Positions 1-5,082 of a stretch of DNA of 5,082 nt are shown here, in pieces; the first letter of the stretch is position 1, and every line of letters starts with the position of its first letter. Source of the stretch: Ruminococcaceae bacterium UBA1213 (GTDB taxonomy: Bacteria > Bacillota > Clostridia > Oscillospirales > Acutalibacteraceae). Under the pieces are notes generated by a model. It was not told where the DNA came from, ran no database searches, and saw nothing but the letters and a program-made list of their open reading frames with translations. The stretch is taken from positions 1,101-6,182 of the forward strand of contig DBXL01000215.1 of the NCBI GenBank assembly GCA_002309275.1. Direction: 5' to 3'. The position numbers and the translations under genes were made by a program.

Positions 1-961
1 TTTTGGCATCAAAGTCCCCTCTGTTGTAATAATCATAATATCCCGCTACATTCAGCACCCTGTCGGCAATAAAATCTTTTCTTGTCCTGTTGCTTTCCAC
101 AATCGCCTCAATGAGATTCTGCGGAACATCACGGTAATTTGCCAAAAGCTGTTTTGTGTCCTTTGGCAGACAGTAGCCCCCATATCCGAAAGAAGGATTA
201 TTATAATGCCCGCCTATTCTCGGATCAAGACAAACACCGTTTATGATTTGCTGGGTATCCAGTCCCTTCATTTCTGCATATGTGTCAAGTTCGTTGAAAT
301 AGCTGACACGCAGTGCAAGATATGTATTGGCAAAAAGCTTTACCGCTTCCGCTTCCGTGAATCCCATAAAGAGAGTATCAATATTTTCTTTTACGGCACC
401 TTCCTGAAGAAGTTCTGCAAAAGTCTGTGCAGCTTTCACAAGTCTTTCATCATCCATATCCGTGCCGACAATGATACGGCTCGGATAGAGATTATCATAG
501 AGTGCCTTTGACTCTCTGAGAAATTCGGGACTGAAAATAATATTACGGCTTCCCGTCTTTTTCCTTATCGACTCTGTATATCCAACGGGCACAGTCGATT
601 TGATAACCATGATTGCATCGGGATTATACTGCATAACAAGCTTAATGACAGCTTCCACAGCAGATGTATCAAAATGCTGTGTTTTGCTGTCATAGTTTGT
701 AGGTGCCGCAATTACAACAAGATCGGCATTGCTGTATGCAAGTTCCGCATCAAGCGTCGCCGTCAGATCAAGCTGCTTTTCGGCAAGATATTTTTCTATA
801 TATTCGTCCTGTATAGGAGTTTTTCTTTTATTGATAAGTTCTACTTTTTCGGGAACAATGTCAACTGCATATACTTTATGATGCTGTGAAAGCAATATCG
901 CAATTGACAGACCAACATAGCCTGTTCCTGCCACCGCTACATTATATTTTTTATCCAACAC
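1..961 (-). CDS. ugd: UDP-glucose 6-dehydrogenase, C-terminus beyond the left edge
   Basis: The enzyme oxidises UDP-glucose to UDP-glucuronate with two NAD+, a cytosolic step feeding capsule and exopolysaccharide synthesis. I translated 320 residues; the family is about 390-430 long, so most of the C-terminal UDP-binding domain is missing. Visible motifs are the Rossmann loop GTGYVG (12-17), STVPVG (122-127), SPEFLRE (144-150) with Glu146, EAEAVKLFANTY (203-214) with Lys208 and Asn212, and GYCLPKDTKQL (262-272) with catalytic Cys264 and Asp268. All residues known to be catalytic in the Streptococcus enzyme and falling in this part are present. The sequence closely follows E. coli Ugd, except that near residues 305-320 it carries extra residues (YYDYYNRGDFDAK) where E. 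coli continues directly. The start is GTG at 961-959, only 5 bases after the glmS stop, with a GGAG inside the glmS 3' end; TTG at 958-956 is possible. This suggests translational coupling to glmS. Confidence -1.
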   Translation of the reverse strand, partial: MLDKKYNVAVAGTGYVGLSIAILLSQHHKVYAVDIVPEKVELINKRKTPIQDEYIEKYLAEKQLDLTATLDAELAYSNADLVVIAAPTNYDSKTQHFDTSAVEAVIKLVMQYNPDAIMVIKSTVPVGYTESIRKKTGSRNIIFSPEFLRESKALYDNLYPSRIIVGTDMDDERLVKAAQTFAELLQEGAVKENIDTLFMGFTEAEAVKLFANTYLALRVSYFNELDTYAEMKGLDTQQIINGVCLDPRIGGHYNNPSFGYGGYCLPKDTKQLLANYRDVPQNLIEAIVESNRTRKDFIADRVLNVAGYYDYYNRGDFDAK

Positions 962-966
962 TAAAA

Positions 967-2835
967 TCACTCCACTGTCACACTCTTTGCAAGATTTCTC
1001 GGTTTATCAACATCAAGCCCTCTCGATACCGAAAGATAATATCCCATAAGCTGCAGAGGGATAACTGACAGACTTGCCGAAAAATGTTCATCTGTTTTAG
1101 GTATATAAACGGTAAAATCCGCCGTATCTTCTATTTCATAATGTCCGTATGAAGTAAGCCCCATCAAATAACCGCCACGGCTTTTACATTCTACCATATT
1201 GCTTACGGTCTTTTCATACAATCCGCTTTGGGTAAGAACTCCTATAACAAGCGTTCCTTCCTCGATAAGACTTATCGTGCCATGCTTCAGTTCTCCTGCA
1301 GCGTATGCTTCAGAATGAACATAGGATATTTCTTTCATTTTGAGGCTCCCCTCAAGACACACTGCATAATCTATTCCCCTGCCGATAAAGAACACATCTT
1401 TTGCATTTGCCTGCTTTGCAACAAACCATTGTATCCGTTCTTTATCTTCAAGTATTTTTTCTATTTTCTGCGGTATGGTATAGAGTTCGTTAATAAGGCC
1501 CGCATAATACTCACTGTCAATCTCATTTCTTACAAATGCAAACTGCACTGCAAGAAGATAACCTGCAATAAGCTGTGTGGAATATGCCTTTGTAGTCGCA
1601 ACAGCTATCTCCGGACCGGCAAGCGTATAGAACACATTGTCCGCCTCTCTTGCAATAGAACTGCCCACTACATTCACTATTGCAAGGGTTTTGATGCCCT
1701 TTTCCTTTGCAAGCCTCAATGCCGCAAGGGTATCCGCCGTTTCTCCCGACTGGCTCACGACAATCACAAGACCATTCTTATCAAGAACCGGACCTCTGTA
1801 TCTGAATTCCGAGGCAATCTCCACACGCACAGGTATTTTTGCCATGCTTTCCATAACATACTGTGTCACAACACATGTATGATATGCCGAGCCACACGCT
1901 ACCATACATATTTGTGATATACTTTTTATTTCTTCATCGCTCAAGCCGATGGAATCAAGGTCTATTTTGCCATCTTTTACGAGAGAATTAAGGGTATCCT
2001 GAACAGCCTTTGGCTGTTCGTGTATTTCTTTCATCATGAAATGCTCATAACCATTCTTTTCAGCCGACTCTGCATTCCACTTTATTTCTGTTGATTTCTT
2101 ATCTATCTCATCACCATCAAGGTTAAAAAAGGAAACTTTGCCGGCTGTCAGCCTTGCCATTTCAAGATTTCCGATATAATAGACGTTCCGTGTATAGTTA
2201 AGAATAGCCGGAACATCAGAGGCAACATAAGTTTCCCCCTCAGAAATTCCTATTATCATGGGGCTGTCTTTTCTTGCCACCCATATCTCGCCCGGACAGC
2301 TTTTGAACATCAGACACAGTGCATACGAACCACGCACACGAACCATCGTCTTTGCAATAGCCTCCTGCGGATCATGGGTATATTTTTTATAATAGTAATC
2401 AACCAGTTTTATCACAACTTCCGTATCCGTCTGTGAATAGAAAGTATATCCATGTTTGAGCAGTTTTCCTTTAAGCTCTTTAAAATTTTCTATTATCCCA
2501 TTATGTACACCTATCACTTCGGATTCAACCTCTCCGAAGTCCGTTCCCATACAGTTTCCGCTTATGTGAGGATGAGAATTTACAGTGCTTGGTTCTCCAT
2601 GAGTTGCCCAGCGGGTATGTCCGATACCGCAGGTACCGATAAGTGCATTTCCGCTGTCAGTCTTTTCGGATAATATTTTCAATCGTCCTTTGGACTTCAC
2701 TATCTTTGCCGGCTCATCTCCATTACGCACTGCAATTCCGGCTGAATCATAGCCACGATATTCCAATTTGGAAAGACCGTCCAGAAGTATCGGAGCTGCC
2801 TGCTTTTTTCCGACAAAGCCCACTATTCCGCACAT
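967..2835 (-). CDS. glmS: glutamine--fructose-6-phosphate aminotransferase (isomerizing)
   Basis: GlmS makes glucosamine-6-phosphate from fructose-6-phosphate and glutamine, the first committed step to UDP-GlcNAc. The protein is 622 residues and complete. The start is fixed by MCGIVG, since Cys2 becomes the N-terminal nucleophile of the glutaminase domain (about 2-240) after Met removal. HTRWATHG (73-80), HNGIIEN (111-117) and QTDTEV (135-140) follow. The isomerase half has two SIS domains: ACGSAY (313-318) and SQSGET (361-366) in the first, and LKMKE (498-502) and ELKHG (515-519) in the second. Lys499, Glu502, His518 and the C-terminal Lys617 in NLAKSVTVE match the E. coli catalytic residues. 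It is about 12 residues longer than E. coli GlmS because of an insert near 93-106. The gene starts 21 bases after galE and in the same frame. Its Shine-Dalgarno is weak (AGAGAG about 10 bases upstream), so coupling to galE is likely. Confidence -1.
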   Translation of the reverse strand: MCGIVGFVGKKQAAPILLDGLSKLEYRGYDSAGIAVRNGDEPAKIVKSKGRLKILSEKTDSGNALIGTCGIGHTRWATHGEPSTVNSHPHISGNCMGTDFGEVESEVIGVHNGIIENFKELKGKLLKHGYTFYSQTDTEVVIKLVDYYYKKYTHDPQEAIAKTMVRVRGSYALCLMFKSCPGEIWVARKDSPMIIGISEGETYVASDVPAILNYTRNVYYIGNLEMARLTAGKVSFFNLDGDEIDKKSTEIKWNAESAEKNGYEHFMMKEIHEQPKAVQDTLNSLVKDGKIDLDSIGLSDEEIKSISQICMVACGSAYHTCVVTQYVMESMAKIPVRVEIASEFRYRGPVLDKNGLVIVVSQSGETADTLAALRLAKEKGIKTLAIVNVVGSSIAREADNVFYTLAGPEIAVATTKAYSTQLIAGYLLAVQFAFVRNEIDSEYYAGLINELYTIPQKIEKILEDKERIQWFVAKQANAKDVFFIGRGIDYAVCLEGSLKMKEISYVHSEAYAAGELKHGTISLIEEGTLVIGVLTQSGLYEKTVSNMVECKSRGGYLMGLTSYGHYEIEDTADFTVYIPKTDEHFSASLSVIPLQLMGYYLSVSRGLDVDKPRNLAKSVTVE

Positions 2836-2856
2836 ATCCCATTCACTCTCTTTCGT

Positions 2857-3873
2857 TTATTCTTCAAATCCCCTCGGATTATTTTTCTGCCATCTCCATG
2901 AATCACGGCACATATCCAAAATACCATATTTTGCCTTCCAACCCAGCTCTCTTTCCGCTTTTGACGGATCGGAATAGCATGACGCAACATCTCCTGCACG
3001 TCTGGGCTTTATCACATACGGTATTTTGACACCGTTTGCTTCTTCAAACGCTTTCACCAGTTCAAGTACAGAACAGCCCTGCCCCGTTCCAAGATTATAT
3101 ACTGCCAGACCGCCTTTATTTTCAATCACTTTCAGTGCTTTCACATGACCATCTGCAAGATCTACCACATGAATATAATCTCTGACTCCCGTGCCATCGG
3201 GTGTATCATAGTCATTGCCAAATACTCCAAGTTCCTTGAGTTTTCCGACTGCTACCTGAGTAATATAAGGCATGAGATTATTGGGAATGCCATTGGGGGA
3301 TTCACCGATGATACCGCTGCTATGTGCACCTATCGGATTAAAGTATCTGAGGAACACCATATTCCATTCATTATCGGCATGATACATATCCGTCATGATT
3401 TGTTCAAGCATAGATTTTGTCTGACCATAGGGATTAGTACATTGACCTTTGGGACATTCTTCTGTGATGGGAACGATAGCAGGAGTACCATAAACCGTTG
3501 CAGACGAACTGAAAATAATATTCTTGCAGCCGTTCTTACGAAGAACATCAAGCAGTACAAGTGTACCATTGATGTTATTGTCATAATATTCCCACGGCAG
3601 TGCCACAGACTCTCCTACCGCCTTCAAACCTGCAAAATGGATACAGCAGTCAAACTTGTGAGCCGAAAAAATCGTTTCCATTTTTTCCCTGTCACGTATA
3701 TCTGCTTCATAAAAAGGAATTTGCTTTCCCGTAATCTGTTCCGTTCTTTTTACAGCAATCATGCTCGAATTGGAAAGATTATCAACTATCACAACATCAT
3801 GCCCTGCTTTTATCAGTTCAATAACAGTATGTGAACCGATATAGCCTGCTCCTCCTGCAACAAGGATATTCAT
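2857..3873 (-). CDS. galE: UDP-glucose 4-epimerase, probably also acting on UDP-GlcNAc
   Basis: GalE interconverts UDP-glucose and UDP-galactose using tightly bound NAD+. The protein has 338 residues, the same length as E. coli GalE, and aligns to it almost without gaps. It belongs to the extended short-chain dehydrogenase family. Seen: GGAGYIGSH (7-15), Asp31, FAGLKAVGES (80-89), SSSATVYG (122-129), and the catalytic pair Tyr149/Lys153 in NPYGQTK. RYFNPIGAH (176-184) contains the UDP-binding Asn179, and PRRAGD (290-295) follows. Residue 299 is Cys where E. coli has Tyr; a small residue here is known to admit N-acetylated substrates, so dual UDP-Gal/UDP-GalNAc function is inferred. I chose ATG at 3873-3871 because AAGGAG (3881-3886) lies 7 bases upstream and the protein then begins MNILVAGG. 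An in-frame extension to 3930 is open but lacks a comparable ribosome binding site. First gene of the operon with glmS and ugd. Confidence -1.
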   Translation of the reverse strand: MNILVAGGAGYIGSHTVIELIKAGHDVVIVDNLSNSSMIAVKRTEQITGKQIPFYEADIRDREKMETIFSAHKFDCCIHFAGLKAVGESVALPWEYYDNNINGTLVLLDVLRKNGCKNIIFSSSATVYGTPAIVPITEECPKGQCTNPYGQTKSMLEQIMTDMYHADNEWNMVFLRYFNPIGAHSSGIIGESPNGIPNNLMPYITQVAVGKLKELGVFGNDYDTPDGTGVRDYIHVVDLADGHVKALKVIENKGGLAVYNLGTGQGCSVLELVKAFEEANGVKIPYVIKPRRAGDVASCYSDPSKAERELGWKAKYGILDMCRDSWRWQKNNPRGFEE

Positions 3874-3880
3874 AAACTCT

Positions 3881-3886
3881 CTCCTT
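3881..3886 (-). promoter_or_regulatory. galE ribosome binding site (decides the start)
   Basis: AAGGAG on the minus strand lies 7 bases before ATG 3873. It is the strongest Shine-Dalgarno in the operon and selects the 338-residue form of GalE over the longer open frame. Confidence -1.
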
Positions 3887-3895
3887 ATAAAATGA

Positions 3896-3949
3896 TTTTT
3901 CTCCGTCTCTTGTATGCTTTGGGCAATCAATCAATTAAACGGAGAAAAA
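3896..3949 (-). promoter_or_regulatory. 11-bp inverted repeat in the leader, just before the galE RBS
   Basis: The arms 3896-3906 (TTTTTCTCCGT) and 3939-3949 (ACGGAGAAAAA) are perfect complements, with a 32-base loop. In the minus-strand RNA the stem ends 9 bases before the AAGGAG. The pyrimidine-rich 5' arm contains TCTCC, which could alternatively pair with GGAGA of the ribosome binding site, so a translational switch is conceivable. No U-run follows on either strand, so it is not a terminator. The stem is seen directly; the regulatory role is inference. Confidence -1.
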
Positions 3950-3981
3950 ATAATGCTGAATAATATATGCAATTTACTACC

Positions 3982-4001
3982 GTACATTCATAAAGATGTA
4001 C
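3982..4001 (-). repeat. short hairpin in the galE leader
   Basis: GTACAT (3982-3987) and ATGTAC (3996-4001) form a perfect 6-bp inverted repeat around an 8-base loop. No T-run follows on either strand. It may be part of a leader fold or a half-conserved protein site; the length alone is weak evidence. Confidence -1.
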
Positions 4002-4125
4002 TCAAAAAATAAAGTAACCGGAACTCTTTCAAAGATAATCGGATACACTTTTTACACAACAATTTTTTCACAATACAGCGAATAAAGCGTGTTGGAAAGC
4101 ACTATTTTTTTTAATGTACGCTTAC

Positions 4126-4154
4126 ATTATACAATACTTTCCGTACAGTGTCAA
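4126..4154 (-). promoter_or_regulatory. sigma-A promoter for galE-glmS-ugd
   Basis: On the minus strand, TTGACA (4149-4154) and TATAAT (4126-4131) are separated by exactly 17 bases: a perfect housekeeping consensus. Transcription should begin near 4119-4120. No equally good promoter is visible closer to galE, so this is the likely operon promoter. Confidence -1.
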
Positions 4155-4164
4155 GACATCAAAT

Positions 4165-4181
4165 TTTTACATCATGTAAAA
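4165..4181. promoter_or_regulatory. 17-bp perfect palindrome upstream of the galE promoter, operator candidate
   Basis: TTTTACAT (4165-4172) and ATGTAAAA (4174-4181) are perfect inverted repeats around a single centre base at 4173. The near edge is 10 bases upstream of the -35 box and the centre is about 54 bases before the predicted start point. That geometry suits an activator or a repressor of a dimeric helix-turn-helix type. It resembles, but does not match, CopY/BlaI-type TACAnnTGTA boxes, because the spacer is 3 rather than 2. The regulator is unknown. Confidence -1.
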
Positions 4182-4239
4182 GATACCGTTGCAATCATAT
4201 ATTTTTTGTTTACTTTGAACTAAATTGCTTATAAAAAAT

Positions 4240-4265
4240 GGAGGTTTTGACATATCAAAACCTCC
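4240..4265 (-). terminator. intrinsic terminator of the ECF S-component gene
   Basis: A perfect 11-bp stem (4240-4250 with 4255-4265) closes a 4-base loop. On the minus strand it is followed directly by ATTTTTTATAAG, the expected U-run. It lies 36 bases after the stop codon at 4302 and separates this unit from the galE operon downstream. There is no T-run on the plus-strand side, so it acts in one direction. Confidence -1.
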
Positions 4266-4301
4266 GCTTATTCCGATAGAAAAATTTCAGACCGGCTCAT
4301 T

Positions 4302-4808
4302 TCATATATGCTTTTTGAAATCCATTCTGTCAAGCACTACGCCCAGAAATACAAACAAAGCCGCACTTGCCGCACTCTGTATAAAGTTTGTCGGAACGTC
4401 TGCCAGTGCCGCACCAAAATCGCCATACATGATACCGCCTGCAAGATAATATCCTGCTATGCACACCACTGCCGAAAAAATAACCGCCGTTATATTACGT
4501 TTGTTTACTATATTCTTTTTTCTTGAGGTAAAAAGAGCTGCCTGAGATGCCTTTATGAGTACCGTCGGCAATACCCATACAGCATATCCCGAAAGATAAT
4601 CCGAAAGCCCTCCGCCTATTGCACCTGCTGCCATTGCATACGGTGCCGGCAGAATAGCCGCTGCAATATATATAATACCGTCACCGACATGTATATATCC
4701 CTGATGGGTAGGTATCTTCACGAATGCTGTGATAACATATATCATTGCTGCAAACAATGCTGTTAGAAGCATATTTTTTAAATGCTCCTGAGATTTTGTT
4801 CTCTGCAT
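4302..4808 (-). CDS. ECF transporter S-component-like membrane protein, substrate unknown
   Basis: A 168-residue, very hydrophobic protein with about five or six membrane segments (roughly 11-30, 44-62, 72-90, 104-125, 135-158). It reads as a substrate-binding S component of an energy-coupling factor vitamin importer, closest in pattern to the PF07155 group. Supporting motifs are IP..QGYIHVGD (32-43), GGAIGGGLSDYLSGY-like small-residue packing around 62-75, and DVPTNFIQ (127-134) before the last helix. Such proteins bind a vitamin or precursor and use shared EcfA/A'/T units encoded elsewhere; none is in this window. The start is ATG 4808-4806, with GGAG (4815-4818) 6 bases upstream. A longer frame to 4913 is open but would begin upstream of the promoter. 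The gene is monocistronic, with its own promoter and terminator. Substrate cannot be named: no riboswitch precedes it. Family call fairly sure, subfamily less so. Confidence -1.
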   Translation of the reverse strand: MQRTKSQEHLKNMLLTALFAAMIYVITAFVKIPTHQGYIHVGDGIIYIAAAILPAPYAMAAGAIGGGLSDYLSGYAVWVLPTVLIKASQAALFTSRKKNIVNKRNITAVIFSAVVCIAGYYLAGGIMYGDFGAALADVPTNFIQSAASAALFVFLGVVLDRMDFKKHI

Positions 4809-4841
4809 ACCAATCTCCGCCTTCCGTTTTTTCATAGACAT

Positions 4842-4870
4842 ATTATAGCTTTTTGTCAATGCTTTGTCAA
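4842..4870 (-). promoter_or_regulatory. sigma-A promoter of the ECF S-component gene
   Basis: TTGACA (4865-4870) and TATAAT (4842-4847) are 17 bases apart on the minus strand, a perfect consensus. The start point should fall near 4835, giving a leader of only about 27 bases. This leaves no room for a vitamin riboswitch and supports the ATG at 4808. A second TTGACA lies within the spacer at 4854-4859, too close to the -10 to serve as its -35. Confidence -1.
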
Positions 4871-4907
4871 TACGCAAAAAAGTGAAAGTTATTTGCTGTT
4901 GACAAAG
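4852..4907. repeat. three TTGACAAA-type boxes between divergent promoters
   Basis: TTTGTCAAT occurs twice as a direct repeat at 4852-4860 and 4863-4871, start to start 11 bp, about one helical turn. A reversed copy lies at 4899-4906. CTTTGTCAA (4862-4870) and TTGACAAAG (4899-4907) form a perfect 9-bp inverted repeat spanning the -35 boxes of both divergent promoters. Partly this is simply the -35 consensus, but the match extends beyond the hexamer. Confidence -1.
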
Positions 4908-4927
4908 TGCCAAAGTTGTAATATCAT
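4899..4927 (+). promoter_or_regulatory. promoter of the right-edge plus-strand gene
   Basis: TTGACA (4899-4904), 17 bases, then TATCAT (4922-4927), one mismatch from the -10 consensus. Transcription would start near 4934, about 22 bases before the TTG start codon. It points away from the ECF gene promoter, and the two -35 boxes are 28 bases apart. Confidence -1.
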
Positions 4928-4955
4928 ATTACTATGAACAGATGGAGGGATTCTT

Positions 4956-5082
4956 TTGGACAGACGATTTAATGCAGGTGGTATCATTCTTTCGGTAATC
5001 GCATTTTTACTGGTCGTGGTTTTTGTATTCATGCTCTACAATGACAGCAAACTTCAGAATTTATTGTATAATCAGACTTCCC
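4956..5082 (+). CDS. membrane-anchored protein of unknown function, N-terminus only
   Basis: Only 42 residues are in the window. The frame begins with TTG at 4956, 7 bases after GGAGGG (4944-4949), and stays open to the edge. Nearby ATG codons at 4934 and 4942 lead to stops within 20 codons, so the TTG start is favoured. The protein starts MDRRFNAGG, then has one strongly hydrophobic stretch at about 8-28, followed by polar residues (NDSKLQN). Arginines before the helix predict a cytoplasmic N-terminus with the following part outside, as in sensor kinases, secreted signal-anchor proteins or cell-division proteins. Nothing in the visible part identifies a family. The good promoter and ribosome binding site make a real gene likely. 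Confidence -1.
   Translation, partial: MDRRFNAGGIILSVIAFLLVVVFVFMLYNDSKLQNLLYNQTS

Larger units (their letters stand above)
3874..4120 (-). promoter_or_regulatory. long 5' untranslated leader of the galE-glmS-ugd mRNA
   Basis: From the predicted start point near 4119-4120 to galE there are about 245 noncoding bases, AT-rich, with no sizeable ORF. Elements seen are AAGCGT/ACGCTT arms (4085-4090 with 4118-4123) close to the RNA 5' end, a GTACAT-8-ATGTAC hairpin (3982-4001), and the 11-bp stem at 3896-3949. I recognise no known riboswitch family or T-box, and the GC-rich conserved core of the glmS ribozyme is absent. The length suggests an RNA-level control element, but this is unproven. Confidence -1.

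Noticed and set aside
206..1068. Small plus-strand open frames opposite ugd and the glmS end
   Set aside because: They lie opposite conserved coding sequence, and their products are low-complexity Phe/Cys/Ile-rich strings typical of reverse-strand frames.
1228..1917. 229-codon open frame on the plus strand inside glmS
   Set aside because: It is antisense to a confidently assigned enzyme, rich in Cys, His, Phe and Tyr as expected from a shadow frame, with no recognisable domain or ribosome binding site.
3145..3834. 229-codon open frame on the plus strand inside galE
   Set aside because: Antisense shadow of galE with biased composition, no domain and no promoter.
3874..3930. 19-residue N-terminal extension of GalE starting at ATG 3930
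   Set aside because: The extension is polar and unlike the family, would contain the 11-bp inverted-repeat arm, and has no good ribosome binding site. The AAGGAG before 3873 gives the standard 338-residue protein.
4004..4042. Attenuator-like terminator in the galE leader
   Set aside because: On the minus strand CCG...CGG with an inner TCTT/AAGA stem is followed several bases later by a T-rich tract. The stem is only 3 plus 4 bp with a 4x4 internal loop, too weak to call.
4050..4080. Rex-like TTGTGAA site in the leader
   Set aside because: Only one half (TTGTGAA) matches; the other half lacks TTCACAA symmetry, and its position inside the transcribed leader is not convincing.
3874..4200. glmS ribozyme upstream of the operon
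   Set aside because: Firmicute glmS is often preceded by this self-cleaving RNA. Here only 21 bases separate galE and glmS, and the galE leader lacks the AGCGCC start and the GC-rich pseudoknot core.
4809..4913. Longer ECF S-component reading frame starting at 4913, 4841 or 4835
   Set aside because: 4913 and 4841 lie upstream of the predicted transcription start. 4835 would require a leaderless mRNA. ATG 4808 has a GGAG at 6 bases.

Overview
The window looks like chromosomal DNA from a low-GC Gram-positive anaerobe, most likely Clostridia (Ruminococcus/Oscillospiraceae-like). That assignment is an inference. It rests on AT-rich intergenic DNA, textbook TTGACA-N17-TATAAT promoters, strong AGGAG-type ribosome binding sites, an ECF-type vitamin transporter subunit, and protein sequences that read as Firmicute versions of their families. 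I see no mobile element, tRNA, rRNA, CRISPR array or sign of recent transfer.

From about 4154 down to 1, the minus strand carries one apparent operon for activated-sugar precursors: galE (UDP-glucose/UDP-hexosamine 4-epimerase), then glmS (glutamine:fructose-6-phosphate aminotransferase), then ugd (UDP-glucose 6-dehydrogenase, running off the left edge). The gaps are 21 and 5 bases. Together they would supply UDP-galactose, probably UDP-GalNAc, glucosamine-6-phosphate and UDP-glucuronate. These are the inputs for capsule, exopolysaccharide or cell-wall glycopolymers. A consensus promoter lies about 250 bases upstream of galE, so the mRNA begins with a long noncoding leader. A perfect 17-bp palindrome sits just upstream of the -35 box, and an 11-bp perfect stem lies just before the galE ribosome binding site. 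I find no glmS ribozyme.

Further right, also on the minus strand, is a separately transcribed small membrane protein of the ECF-transporter S-component type (4302-4808). It has its own perfect promoter and a clear intrinsic terminator at 4240-4265. Divergent from it, on the plus strand, begins a gene for a membrane-anchored protein (TTG start at 4956) cut by the right edge. Its promoter faces that of the ECF gene, and the two -35 regions form a perfect 9-bp inverted repeat.

The genes themselves are ordinary. What merits a second look is the regulatory DNA (palindrome, long leader, mirrored -35 boxes), the galE-glmS-ugd grouping, and a GalE specificity residue that predicts acceptance of N-acetylated sugars. 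I do not see clear evidence of an undescribed system.
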